Both the position numbers and the translations under genes were made by a program. The notes below the pieces were generated by a model, which searched no databases, had not been told where the DNA came from, and saw only the letters and a program-made list of their open reading frames with translations. This document shows, piece after piece, positions 23,625-36,165 of a stretch of DNA of 64,000 nucleotides (positions are counted from its first letter, which is position 1; each line of letters begins with the position of its first letter). This stretch comes from Plantago major (Eukaryota; Streptophyta; Magnoliopsida; Lamiales; Plantaginaceae), in contig CM048844.1 in the NCBI GenBank assembly GCA_026545765.1, positions 3,038,001 through 3,102,000 on the forward strand, read 5' to 3'.

Positions 23625-26600
23625 ATGGAGCAGAAGCACGTATTTCTCTCGGCATTGAGCGTAGGTGTAGGAGTCGGCGTTGGGCTCGGCTTGGTGTCCG
23701 GTTCGTCCGTCGGGAGGTGGACCGGCGTTTCTGCGGCGGCGGAAGGTGTCTCCGCCGAGCAGATTCAGCTCGAGCTTCTCAAGCTGCTTGTTGATGGCAA
23801 CGAAACTGGTGTTTGCTTTAAGGAATTTCCGTATTTCCTCAGGTGATTTGGTTTACTTGAGATGTGGTAGTTGCTTGCTTTTTGTGATTTTTATGAATGG
23901 GAATGGAATGTAGAGATTCGGAATATTCTCCTGTTTTATATATCTAGTTGCTGTTTATTGAACTTTTGTGATTTTGATTGAGATAGAATCGGAGTTTGAC
24001 TACATTAGATCCGATGCTTAGATGCTCTATTATCTTGAGTTTAGCTGGAAATGAATGCAGATTTACCTACATTTCATGGTTCTCTGCGAGTTATGACTAA
24101 AGTATAGTAATTAGATTGGTATTAGGAACTTGGTGAATCTTTGGTTATAGATTATCTAGAGAATCACCAGAAAAGGTGTTTGAGAAAACTGCTGCCTGTA
24201 ATCTGTAGGTTACTTCATCTAGATTTGCCAAGAATTACTGCTATTCGTCGACTATGTGAACATTCAGTTAGAATTCACCTTTACTACCTGGTTTTTCTTG
24301 ATTTAATAATCTCACAGTAATATGCAGTTTTTGATGGCATGCACTAGTGATGTTGACTAGAGCTTAGTAATAATAGTGATATTGCATAAGTAGCAAATTT
24401 TCGATTTTGTCAACACTGTTTTAATGTTTATCTGTATCGTTGCATGCTGTTGTGCATTGATTCAAAATTTGGACCTTGTCACAGTGAGCGGACACATGCT
24501 TTGTTAACAAATGCTGCTTATGTTCATCTTAAGCACTTTGATGTCTCGAAGCACACCAGAAATCTGTCGCCTGCGAGTCGGGCTATATTGCTCTCAGGGC
24601 CTGCTGGTATGGTGAATTGGTGATCTAAAACTCACTGTACTTCCTTTTCTTTCCCTGAGAAGTTTCAGGTAGTGATCTCTAGTGAGTCTTTGACTAACGT
24701 TGATGTTGTATGGTCTGTAGAATTCTACCAGCAAGCACTTGCCAGGGCTCTAGCACATCATTTTGAAGCAAAGTTGCTATTGCTGGATCTGAATGATTTT
24801 TCACTCAAGGTAATTTGCGTATCATGTCATAGTCTCCAGATGCTCTTCTTAGTTCTTACACATCTTTATACTGATGTATACTTTGTTCGGTCAATCACGT
24901 GCAGATGCAGAGCAAGTATGGCAGTCCCAAGGACTCGGTAATGCGATTACTGCTTTTCAACTATCTTAGTACACGGGTTATCCTTCCAAGTGTTTATAAG
25001 ACCAAGCTAATTTAGTAAGAGTGATTATGATACTGATTCTAATGTTATGTGTTGCAGCCTTTTAAAAGGTCCTTTTCTGAAGCAACCTTGGAACGAATGT
25101 CCAGTTTCATGGGTTCCTTCTCTATGCTTCCGCCACGAGAGGATAACAGAGGTATAGATAGAATACGTGATATATATCTCTTTTGTTTTCTTGACATAGA
25201 TCTTCAATTTGTGCTTGTATATTCCTGAAAAGCGAAAACCTTGCATGTTTCACAAGTCACCATCGGCTGGTGTTCTGTTTCTAAGTCCATACCTGTGTTC
25301 ATTTCTTCATGCTATTTATTGTGATGGCAATGCCATTCTGCATTTTTAAGTAGTGGTAAATTGAAAACTAGCCAGTTCAGCCGTGGCAATAGTTCAGCAT
25401 TTGCAAGTTGAAGTCATACTTGGCAAATGGCATTTGTAACTTATTCATAATTCTCAGCAAATTATTTAGGGAGACATTTTCAACAAGTAGCAATGTAAGT
25501 ACCACACTGTATTTAGAGGACTTCTGGCAAAATTCTGATACATTAACACACAGTGACAAGATTCTGTAGTCTGCAAATTCTGTTATAGTTTTCAAGCTAT
25601 ATTTTACCAACGAACACTGAATGATTGTCAAAAGTATGACATGTGCGTATTGAAATTTTGTTTTCTTACATATTCCCAGGTAGTTTGCCAATATATCTTA
25701 TTTCATTTTCTTTTTATCATGCCTGTTGGCAATTACTTGATTTAACTCATATGTTCTATATTCTAATGAAGGGACTATACGAAGGCAACGAGGTGGATCT
25801 GATGAGACAATGAGGTATGCTTAGCTAAACTCTATTCAGAACATTAATTGCAGTCATCCTAAATTGCTGACCTTCAATTCTGCTCTTAAGGATTACTGAA
25901 GAGGTGAACAATTCTATAAAGCCTCGAAGAACGGCCTCTGTTTCTTCAGACATGAGTAGCGCCAGTTTCCATTCATCTTTGACAATTACAGGTTTGCATA
26001 TGGTTCTCCTTAACTATATGCATCTTTCAATTACAAGCTTGAAGCACATGTCAAAGTAATCCGACTGAATTTTGTTTCTTATAGGTCCTGCTTTTAATAT
26101 ATATTTAGAACCACTGAGACGTATATGTTACTATTAAGCCCGATACATTATTATTATTAGTTTAGCTTCATGATCCATAAATTTTTTGTACCTAAATTCA
26201 CATTAAGATGCAGAATTTTATTTACTATGGAGTTATTTCCTTACATGCAACTTACTTTGATAAATAATGTTAAGACGTGTGCTTTACATATCACAATGAG
26301 CATCAACCTAAATCTTGAGAGAAGATATGATATCTTATCAAGCTTTGTTTTCAACTTTTCAGCTCCTCCGAAGCGCGCCTGCAGCTGGTCATTTGATGAG
26401 AAAATCTTATTGCAGTCGCTGTATAAGGTAATTCCATAATCTATCGATGAGATCATGTAAAAAAGCTGTTTTCTATCCACCTGTGAATTCCTTTAGTTAT
26501 TTGTTTTCTGGATACGGCCAACAGTTCTGATCGGGGTAAGTCCAAGATCTTTACCTTGGGCACATGGTGGAGAAATGTCAATGATATTAACCGAAAGTTC

Positions 26601-29600
26601 AAGAATAGGTTGGAAATTAACTATCATGTAACTATTGCTGTCTTTTGGTGAAATAACATAATTCGAAAAGGATGTATTATTCATGTAAACAGTTGGCTTG
26701 CTGAAGAGTAATAATCTCAAGGTTCTTTCATTTCTTGATACAAAGAAATATGTTCCTTGCAGGTGTTGGTTTCAGTTTCCCAAAACAGTTGTATAATTCT
26801 TTACATCCGGGATGTTGACAGAATGTTCCTTCAGTCATCACGGCTGAGTAGATTGTTTGATAGAATGGTGAAGAAATTGTCAGGATCTATTTTGGTTCTC
26901 GGTTCCCGGATGCTGGATCAGGACGATGATTCTGGCGAAGTAGATGAAAACCTGAGTCTTCTATTTCCTTACAATATTGAGATTAGGCCACCAGAAGATG
27001 AAACACATCTTGTCAGCTGGAAAGCTCAACTAGAAGAGGATATGAAAAAGATCCAGATTCAGGATAACAAGAATCATATTGCCGAGGTACTTGCGGCAAA
27101 TGATCTTGAATGTGATGACTTAGGATCCATCTGTCAAGCTGACACAGTGGTTCTCGGTAATTATATTGAGGAAATTGTGGTATCTGCTATATCATATCAT
27201 TTGATGAATAACAAGGATCCTGAGTATCGTAATGGCAAACTTGTTATATCATCTACGAGGTACACATGGATATTTTTTCTTCTTTTGAATTCATTTTTCT
27301 TTTCATTTTTCCCTTGCAAAATAAAATAACAATGATGCTTATTTACATAATCAATGATCATAATCACAATGAGGGATTTGTTGCAGCTTGTCCCATGGAT
27401 TAAGCATTTTCCAGGAGGGGAGAACCGGTGGCAAGAATACCCAAAAAATGGAGACAAATTCTGAATCTTTCAAGGTTTGTCACAAACACCTCGGACTTTG
27501 ACACCGAAGTCCAAGTCTTCTTATGTGATGCTTTTGTGATATTTAGGTGTCTAAAAACTATCTTTGGCTAATTTTGTTGTCAATATCAGGGTGTTGGAGG
27601 AAACGAGAATTCTCTAGCAAAACCTGAATCTAAGTCTGAGAATCCTGTGTCTGATAACAAGAATGAGGCTGAAAAATCAATATCCTCAGCGAAGACAGAT
27701 ACTGAGATCGCACCAGTCTCAAAACCTCCGGTAAGTCTTTCCATTAGTTAGATCGAGTTAGAAATCTTGTGCAAATAAATAAATTCCAAATCCAACAAAT
27801 TACTTATGCTCAAAGAGAACAAACCTTGTTGAACATGTGCCTCATTATGTTGAGTCACGTCAAATTTGGAATTGACAAAAAGATTTACCAAAACAATCTA
27901 TCACTGGATTATAAGACCTGAGGCTCTGTACATGTGAGAAAGAGGGAGATGCACATCTAAACATGTATCCTTCCTATAATTGTGCTTTTTTAACAATCTA
28001 TAAACTTATAATTTAAACTACGTGGTACCTGCCTGTGTCATTCATATCAAATTACAATGTTACTGTATTTATTTATACCGACTCTCATCTTCCAGGAAGT
28101 TGTCCCTGACAATGAATTCGAAAAGCGCATAAGGCCAGAAGTTATACCTGCAAATGAGATTGGAGTAACATTTTCCGATATCGGTGCTATGGATGATACT
28201 AAAGAATCACTTCAGGAACTGGTAATGCTTCCACTTCGAAGGCCAGACCTTTTCAACGGTGGGCTTCTCAAGCCCTGCAGAGGCATCCTGCTCTTCGGGC
28301 CTCCTGGTACTGGGAAGACAATGCTCGCCAAGGCAATTGCAAATGAGGCCGGTGCTAGTTTCATTAATGTGTCGATGTCCACAATTACTTCAAAATGGTT
28401 TGGCGAAGATGAGAAGAATGTGCGAGCTCTCTTCACCCTTGCAGCAAAGGTTTCCCCTACTATCATTTTCGTTGATGAGGTTGATAGCATGCTTGGACAG
28501 AGGACAAGAGTAGGAGAGCATGAGGCGATGAGGAAAATTAAAAATGAATTTATGACACACTGGGATGGTCTATTGACCAAACCTGGAGAGCGCATCTTGG
28601 TTCTTGCAGCGACAAACAGACCTTTTGATCTTGATGAAGCAATTATTAGGCGTTTTGAGCGCAGGTACATTCATCATCCTATGAACTACTGCTAGTTTAT
28701 TTCTTCGACTCTTATGAAATTAGTGCCTTTTAAGCATGCCAATATTTTTACTTCAACCACTTAACTTTGATGTACTGATTTTTTTTATTAGAAACCTTGC
28801 TCTCACATTTCTCCAGCATCACTTTAAAAAGTACAGAATACAAATATGCATTAGAAATAATTTCTGAGCTTTGGTTACATGTTCACAGAATTATGGTCGA
28901 TTTACCATCAGTGGAGAGCAGAGAAATGATCTTGAAAACCTTGCTGTCTAAAGAGAAAGTGGAAGATCTAGATTTCAAAGAGCTTGCAGTCATGACAGAA
29001 GGATACAGTGGAAGTGATCTCAAGGTCTGTACTCTCTTCTTTTAATGTTCTCGTGTACAAGTTCCAAAATATCTGGCACTAACCTATGGCAATAACTGTT
29101 GGAAGCAGAATCTGTGTGTCACAGCAGCTTACCGCCCTGTAAGAGAACTTATACAGCAAGAGAGACTTAAGGATAAGGTACTGTCTTACTTATTACAGTA
29201 CAAAAACTGAACAATTTTGTCAATGTCTAGGACCTGTATTAACCCCACTCCATTTCAGGAAAAGAAAAAGCAAGATGAGGGGCAAATCTCAGAAGATGCC
29301 GCACCTAAAGAAGAAACCAAAGCAGAGAAAGTAATTTCTCTAAGGCCATTGAATATGGAAGACATGAAGAAAGCAAAGAATCAGGTATTAAATGCTCTCC
29401 TCTTTTTTTTTTCGGTTTTAAAAACTCAATTTACAAGATGATCTTAACTGATATTGCAAAATCCTCTGTAAAGCAGTCACAAAATTGATTCACGATTCAC
29501 TAGTTCGTGAAATCTGCTATCAAGTAAATTTGGTGGAATATATATTTGTTTTGACTCATTTTACGAATGGTTTAATAGATAATGTAATCCTTTTGATTAT

Positions 29601-29721
29601 CCTGCAGGTTGCAGCCAGTTTTGCTTCTGAAGGAAACATAATGGCCGAGCTGAAACAATGGAATGATCTTTACGGGGAAGGAGGTTCAAGAAAGAAACAG
29701 CAGTTGTCTTATTTCCTTTAG
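23625..29721 (+). CDS. AAA+ ATPase, DUO1-activated-ATPase (DAA1)-like family, 16 exons, 834 aa
   Basis: Exons: 23625-23842, 24485-24606, 24721-24809, 24905-24937, 25058-25151, 25772-25814, 25891-25991, 26363-26427, 26763-27259, 27387-27474, 27590-27730, 28096-28664, 28889-29024, 29109-29177, 29259-29384, 29608-29721. All introns are GT-AG and the joined frame is open for 834 codons, close to the family's usual ~830. The ATG at 23625 begins MEQK, as in Arabidopsis relatives. Residues 6-28 form a hydrophobic glycine/valine-rich segment, a likely membrane anchor or organelle-targeting region. The middle has the family motifs [13 protein letters not shown] and [16 protein letters not shown]. The AAA core in exon 12 has Walker A GPPGTGKT (565-572), Walker B IIFVDEVD (620-627), sensor LVLAATNRP and an arginine-finger RRFERR. 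The protein ends [23 protein letters not shown]. The C-terminal ATPase resembles the Msp1/ATAD1 clade; a role in protein extraction from membranes is inference. Intact gene. Confidence 0.95.
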
Positions 29722-30611
29722 AGCAACGGCATTAATCATTTGACACGGCCATAACTTATGTCATAAGGAAAAATGGCAAATACTTGAGAAACTGGCACTC
29801 TAGACCAAGCAAGTGCTAAATGCAACTCAAACCGTTGGTTTTTCATCCTCGCTTCAGCTGATTACTGTCCGCACTTCGAAGGTCGAATTCAACATGTAAT
29901 TACTTGACGGTGGATTGCATTCTAGAAGAGAGGAGATTGGATTGTGTGCCTATAGGCATTGCCATCAAACTTTTGAAGAAATTATTAGCAATATTATGCA
30001 TTTGTCAAGGAAGTAAGCTTCATTGTATTATAGTAGCTTCATTGTTAAGGATATTGTAAATTCATCATGTGTATATTGATTTTAGTATGTACGTTCATTT
30101 TCTTTGCCTCATTTTCATAATCCACGTTCAGCATTTCAGATTTTCAGCAGGGAATAATTTCTATTAGCACTTGCTCAAAACATCTTGTTCTTGTCACTAT
30201 AAGGTCACACAAAGTACCTACTCGTAAAATACTCATAACTTGGATTATTTACAGCAAAAGGGAACTATTATTATCTGCTTCTGACAGCGCGTTATCCACA
30301 TTGGTTGAGGCTGAGCTCCGCAGTCTTGATAAAAGCATCTGGCCTCAGGCTAAGGCATCTCCCGATAATCGGGTGGATTGTATTGCCCAAGAGCGGAATC
30401 TGTGTTGGCGAAAAGCTTCATTACTGAAAGTGAAATCATCAAATATCATATAAGTCATTTTCTGTGCAATGTAAAATTAGTCAATGAACTAAGATCCTCA
30501 TGTTCATCAAGCTGGATATCAATGTCCAAAGGAAAGGATGGCGAACCAAAATAATCTCCAAAATCTGCCAGTCAAAATTGAAATTCAAACAAATAATGAG
30601 GACCAGTCTGA
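29722..30611. other. 3' flank shared by two convergent genes
   Basis: This is the intergenic space between the stop codon of the AAA ATPase gene (plus) and the stop codon of the next gene (minus), so both 3' UTRs should lie here. Nothing else is recognised; 30240-30430 is slightly GC-richer but has no frame with family resemblance. Confidence 0.6.
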
Positions 30612-32503
30612 TTATGTTCTGTCTTCCTTCTTCACACACACATGCTCATGATCCAAATTCAAATTACCTCGCAAGTTTGACAAATCTGCTGCAGTAAGGT
30701 CGTTCGATGGACTCAAAGAGTTGGCTCGGAAAGGATCTGTTGAAGTAGCAGCTCCACTATCTGGTGGGAGCTCTAGTCCTACAGAACTTGCCACACCTGG
30801 GGTGAACACTGTATCAAGTACTGCTGAAATATTAACTCCCATATTCGGTATTTCACGATTGGAGCAATTCATATCCGTCATGGATGGCACCCCGTTATCC
30901 GGTGGCATTGACATCACAGGTGAGACTCCAGCTGCAGGAGTGTAAATCGACATACTGCAGAGAAAGAAAGTTGAAATTTAGCACTCAGCAGCAATCGTAA
31001 ATGTTATGTAACACTTGAAATTTATGAAGAATTATTACTTGTTTCCAGAATTCACTTACATCGGATGGAAGTTTGCTGGAGCAGGGTTAGCTCCATTGAC
31101 CATATGACAATTAGATGTTGCATAGGCCATTGGATCAATATGGAGCTGCCCTGTATCAAAGGCCACCGGGTTGTCATGAGCTTGTCCTGTCGCATAGTCC
31201 ATCTGATTACCATGAGGCTGTATGACAGGGTATGAGTATCCCATCGGTAAGTTGTCGATTACACCTTCACATACAAGCATGGAAACACTAAGCTTCATAT
31301 TAAGATATTAAGCTTTTTTGGGTGGTCCATGTTGACACAATCATGCCTATGCTCGAAATATACAAGAACTTCTCTGAAATTAAATGCACCGATAAGACTA
31401 AATTCGAATTACGTACCTGGAAAGTTTGACAAATCAGCAGTTGGTCCATTCCATGGATTCGGAGATGTGGAGGTAAGGAAATCTCTATAATTATCAGCTG
31501 CATTATCCAGTCCTGTTGTAGCATCGATTCCGACACTGCATAGAAAGAACAATGAAAAAAGCATTCATCAGCAATCAGATTAGTTCTGTGGTTGATAATC
31601 ATCAGATAGTAGATTGTGGAGAATCATGCATTACTCGTTTCCAGAGTGCATCGGCATTGTATAGAAATTTCCTGGAGCAGAAAATGCATTGACAGCGTGC
31701 GTATTAGGCTGTACAGCAGGGTATCCGTTTGCCAAGTTGTTGACTGGAGCTTCACAAAACACCAGAAAAAAAAAAAAAGTTAAATTAGACCGTTCGACTG
31801 TACGTTATTATCAGACTGTACATAAGAGTAAGATTTACCAGGCGTTGGATTAAGTCCGCCACCACCCGCCTGTTGCTCCCGCAGCTGGCTGTATGTCGCA
31901 GTCTGCTTCTTCAATTCAACCCTTACATGATAGGCGAGAAAATACTCAGCATTTTGCTGCTCTAATTTCCTCCATACTGCATTGAACAAGCACAAAAATA
32001 AAGTCTTTCGGAGAAGCTAACACACATAATTCGGAACAACAGAAGAGAACAAGGTGTTTAACTACTGCCATAATTTGAATATTACTTACTAAATGTTACG
32101 AGCTCAGGTTCAAGCGTATGGTGCTTAACTATTCCCTCCACTGCTTGGTCTTTACTCATATACAGCTGTAAACACCGAACAATGAGTTTCGGAACCTACA
32201 GCAGATTGAGGTCAGTTATGTCATCGACTAATCAACATATCAACAATGCATGAAGCCTAAGAAATCCTGCTATAAGAACCTGACAAAATAATCCTCACTT
32301 TTCTTATCATATCCTGAACGACTTCCGGGTCATAAGGTTTAGTCGCAGAAGCTGAACCGGGGTCACGTATGACATTGTTTCGCAGCTCAATTTGCTGATC
32401 CTGCAATATGTTTTTCATGTCACTGATCAACTGCGATGACTTAGAACAGTAAATCATATAAATTCCGAGAGCACTAGTTATTAATTACACAGAAACTCAC
32501 CAT
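30612..32503 (-). CDS. Plant-specific protein with TIGR01589-type N-terminal domain, 8 exons, ~376 aa
   Basis: Exons in minus order: 32503-32501 (ATG only), 32400-32299, 32195-32090, 31976-31839, 31749-31635, 31535-31417, 31264-31060, 30954-30612. All splice sites are GT-AG and the frame is open. Residues about 26-105 match the uncharacterised plant domain known as TIGR01589: PEVVQDMIRKVPKLIVRCLQ, LYMSKDQAVEGI, then IWRKLEQQNAEYFLAYHVRV and ELKKQ. The rest is low in charge and rich in Asn, Pro and Met. Exons 5-6 and 7-8 look like a duplicated pair (both pairs end ADLSN; both start with NNLANGYPAVQP- or DNLPMGYSYPVIQP-type sequence). The start is chosen because GTGAGT directly follows ATG at 32501 and TTGCAG precedes GATCAG at 32400. 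The alternative is an unspliced start at 32457, adding 18 residues. Molecular function of the family is not known to me. Confidence 0.8.
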
Positions 32504-33889
32504 TATACTCAGAACAGACAGTGTTAACTAGAAGAACTGTTGTTTGAAAATCTAAGAACAGAGGAACTTATTGTCTGTAAAACTCAATGAATTAACTTAC
32601 AAAGCAACGAAGTATAAATAATACAATCTAGCAAACGAAGATAATTCTTTCGGAGACTACTTATGGCAGTGAATCTTAATGTTACCTTGTGATGACAAAT
32701 CGTGTAGTGGTCCGGGTTTACTATACCAAATCGGGTAGCAGTCCCCTAGATCATAACAAAAGAATATTTCCTATTTGTCTAGATTTTCTTAGTTTAAATA
32801 GATTAATGAACACAAAACTTATTCGAAAGCATATTTTAGGCAAAATAAAGTGCACATGGCAGGTATTTATTGACTTCCATAAAATCAACTTTTGCGAAAT
32901 AAGTTGAGTAGTGTTAATTTTATATCTAGAAATAGAAAATGGAAATACACGGGACGAGTTTATCCATTGTCTATTAGTGTTTTTTTACAATGTTATCCAA
33001 TATCTGCGACTAATACGGCTGAAACTGCCGGACTCCTTTTCGAGGGCGTGTGGTAGTCGACTATTAATTAAAGAACAAAATTTTGTGTTTCACACCTCTT
33101 TCATTCGTAACAAGATAACACTAGGCGAGAAGAAGTTAAGTTAGAGTGAATCACATGGGGACATCCTTATAGAAACTAAAAGATACCGACAAATATTATA
33201 GTTATAGTCACGATATTGGGGCTTTTATTAAGAATATCGGTGTTATAAATGTTAGTTCCAGAATATAGAATCGAAGATAAATAATACAAAAGGATATAAT
33301 AAGCCAAACCGCCCTTCGAATAAAAACCCAATCCAAGGCATGTGCTTGCACAATTTCATTAAAACAATTACATCCCCCACTTACTGTGCTTGGAGGAATC
33401 GTAGACGCTTGTTTCCTAGGATGCAACGGATGAACCCAACAACTATAGTTGCACAAATTAGTTGTTCCAACGAACGTAGATTATGCCTGGACTATACGAG
33501 AGGATTTGGAAAAGAAATCAGCAAGAGAAGAAGAAGAGAAAGGTTTATTTGTGTCTTCTACTCAAGTATGAGACCCTATAGGTAATGAAATGGTTGTTAA
33601 AGAGATTTGTAACTGCATTGCATAAGCATAATTGCTTTTGATTACAAAAGTCAAATCTGCCACTAATGACTGAATTGATTTTTTTTAATTCATGGTAGTT
33701 ACAACATTACAAAACAGTAAAAAATACTGGAAGGTTTCGAGCGGACCAGTAGCAAAACCTTGGCTCGCACGGGCTATCCGTGCCTATTTCACACACACAC
33801 TGACACACATATAAAATAAATGAAGAGAGCTCAACAGTTAACTGAAAGGACTCCAATTGGCGTGGGAACATCGGATCCAGAAACTGCAC
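32504..33889. other. Intergenic, nothing recognised
   Basis: It contains the promoter of the minus-strand gene ending at 32503. The segment 32504-32663 has a diverged copy at 35540-35707. Frames of 60-82 codons here show no domain. Confidence 0.55.
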
Positions 33890-34182
33890 GTTGAGATGGA
33901 TTCCAAGATAATTTTTAACTGGGTCACTGAAAATGATTTTCCGCCGACAGATTTGACAGACCAGAGTGCTGCAAAGTTCTAGTGAGGAACCCTTGGGAAG
34001 TGGCTGTGAAGAGAATAGTTAGGAAGACAAATTGTTGTGTCGATCATCTAGCTAGTTTGGGTTTTAAATGTGAGGGAGGCAGGAAGCTTTGGCTCAATCC
34101 CCCAATTTATGTAATACCCATTTTGGGAGCGAATAATGGCTTATAACCCTAATAAATTTCTTTACGTAAAAAAAAAAAAAAA
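33890..34182 (+). pseudogene. LINE 3' tail: end of RNase H domain plus poly(A)
   Basis: The frame from about 33979 reads LVRNPWEVAVKRIVRKTNCC, then VDHLASLGF and a short tail to a stop at 34144. This is the R-x(n)-N-x-x-x-D-x-LA-xx-G ending of plant LINE RNase H domains. A run of A at 34169-34182 is the poly(A) tail. The upstream part (EMDSKIIFNWVTEN) lies in the same domain but is separated by a stop. Strongly 5'-truncated copy on the plus strand. Confidence 0.7.
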
Positions 34183-34433
34183 CCATCCCCGTGTTCCTCA
34201 ATCTTTATATAAACAAACACTAGTGATTAAGCACCGCACCGAGCACGATGCCTAGTAGATTTTTGAATGTATACAGGGGATATTGTGTGAACAAATGTTT
34301 ATCTTTTACTTTTACTGAGCCCTGTGCAAAGTCCATTGGAAAAGGTATTTTATGGGTCCTTGTCTGAACGAATTGTTAATTATGTTGGGACTCAAAAAAT
34401 GGCGCTCCGTAAACATACTAAGTCATGTTGTAA

Positions 34434-35112
34434 GGCCGTCTACAGCAGGGTTGCAAACTTGAGTTGCAGGAGTTGGGCGCTGGGCTGCGCCCCACAGCCC
34501 AACGCCCCAACTCCTTTTTTTATTTATTTTTTTTTGTTTTTTCTTTTCTTTTCTTGTTTCTTTATTTATGATTTGTTTTTATTTTATCTTTTTGTTTTTT
34601 TTATTTCTATTCCTTTTCTACTTTTATCTTTTTTATTATTTTTTATTTTTCTTGAATATTTCTATGTGATAATAATTATATGTAGCAATAGAAATATACT
34701 TATACATTACTTCTAAAATTTAAAATACATATTAAAATCACACTTGTAAAATGTAGTATTTTAATTGTTGTAATTTTCATTTTTAATTATTTTAATTTTC
34801 AATTTTAAGTATTGTAGTTTTTTAAGTAATGTAATTTTTATTTTCAAGTAATGTATTTTAAAAAAATTAATGTGATTTTGTTATAATTAATTAACTACAT
34901 TTAAAATAAAGTCAAGAATAAAGTTTAAAAGGAAATGAGAAAAGAAAATGAAATGAATAATTAAGTTTGAAAGAAATGTTAAAAGAAAATAAATTTTGAG
35001 CTTCACTGTTGGAGTAGATAATTGTGAAAAGTTGCAAAGTGAGTTGCAGTGAGTGAAATGCTAACGTGGCGGATAGAGTGTGTTGCAGAGTGTTGCAACT
35101 GCTGGAGATATA
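34434..35112. mobile_element. Non-autonomous TIR DNA element, ~0.68 kb
   Basis: The left end TCTACAGCAGGGTTGCAA pairs with the right end, which reverse-complemented reads TCTCCAGCAGTTGCAA. Inside the left end is a GC-rich palindromic segment (GGGCTGCGCCCCACAGCCCA) followed by a long T-rich tract (34513-34660). Superfamily and exact target duplication are unresolved. The 130-codon frame across the T-rich tract is low-complexity and not a gene. Confidence 0.5.
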
Positions 35113-35339
35113 CCGTGATATTTTGACTTTAGTGGAACGATCCAAGTTCAATGCAATCAAAGGTGTGTGGTTTAGTGGTTTACTTGACTTTGAAAGTGAC
35201 CGTGATATTCTGTACAGATCAATATTAACTTGCCATTCGGTTCACTGATTTCAGTCGTCATCTGTTCGTGTCTCATTGATGACTTATACAAGTCATGTTG
35301 TAATTTTGCTATTAAGTCTTCACTGCAGAATATGAGATT

Positions 35340-35707
35340 TTGCTAACGTCACGAAAACTTTTTACTTTTTCGATATCCTCAATGACTTTTAGGTAATAAT
35401 CTTTAGTCGCAGAAGCTGACTCTGGGTCACGTATAGCAGTGTTTCGCAGTTCGCTTTGCTGATCCTATAGATTGTAATATGTTTTTAAGTGACTGAATTG
35501 TGATAACTTGGAAAAAAGGCACACATATATATTCAAAACAGACAGTTTTAAATGTTAACTAGAAACACTGTTGTTCGAAAATCCAAGAACAGAGAAACTT
35601 ATTGTCTTAAAAAATTAATGTGAATCTAACTTACCGAACATGTAACATACTACTAGTATAAAAAATACAATCCAGCATACAAAGATAAGTTTTTGATCAC
35701 TAATTAT
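35340..35707 (-). pseudogene. Decayed partial copy of the 5' part of the gene at 30.6-32.5 kb
   Basis: 35394-35470 matches 32333-32405 at about four bases in five: TTAGTCGCAGAAGCTGA and GGTCACGTAT are identical. On the minus strand it reads DQQSELRNTAIRDPESASAT, against DQQIELRNNVIRDPGSASAT in the intact gene, and continues through a LKVIEDIEK-like segment. The acceptor AG before GATCAG is kept (CTATAG). Upstream intron and promoter sequence (35520-35707) matches 32490-32663. The ATG and donor region is lost and exon 3 onward is absent, so this is a truncated duplicate. Confidence 0.75.
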
Positions 35708-36011
35708 GGGTTATCTAAATAATTTCTTGTGAAGATATATCTAGCTTTTACAGAGTAATTAAAGAATATTTCTATGGGGGGCAGTAGTATATCATAAAAG
35801 TTAAATTTACTTATCATGCATGCTAAAATATAAATTCAAGTAGGATTATTTGACAAAAATACAATAAATATAAGAAAATATGAGGGGATTGAGTGTGACT
35901 GGAGACATAGTTAGCTCAAATACGTCTTCGCCCCTCTGTGGGGACGATTCCCTTTAAAGGTGCAGTTTTGTGACTTCACTACAATTTTTGTCCAGTGATT
36001 TCAGTTGAGTC
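35708..36011. other. Intergenic, nothing recognised
   Basis: AT-rich spacer without coding or repeat signal. Confidence 0.5.
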
Positions 36012-36165
36012 TAGGGTTATTCGCCGGTCCGGAACCGGATTCATGAAAATGCATGGACCGTAAACCGGTCCGGTAGGTATCCGGTCCATACCGGAACCGA
36101 ACCGGTTAATATGGTTCGGATCCGGTTTTGAACCGTATAGACCGGATCTCCTTTGTACACTTGTC
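36012..36165. repeat. Possible hAT-element end with ACCGGTCCGG repeats
   Basis: TAGGGTTATTCGCCGGTCC at 36012 resembles the left terminal repeat of the hAT element at 60384, and it is followed by clustered CCGGTCCGGAACCGG-type subterminal repeats. The opposite end was not found in the next kilobase, so this is probably a terminal fragment. Confidence 0.45.

Noticed and set aside
28212..28670. 152-codon minus-strand frame opposite the AAA core
   Set aside because: Antisense shadow of the ATPase exon, which has full family motifs.
30721..30945. 74-codon plus-strand frame
   Set aside because: Antisense shadow of the last exon of the minus-strand TIGR01589-type gene.
34324..34716. 130-codon plus-strand frame
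   Set aside because: The second half is a T-rich tract giving poly-Phe/Leu; it overlaps a TIR element.
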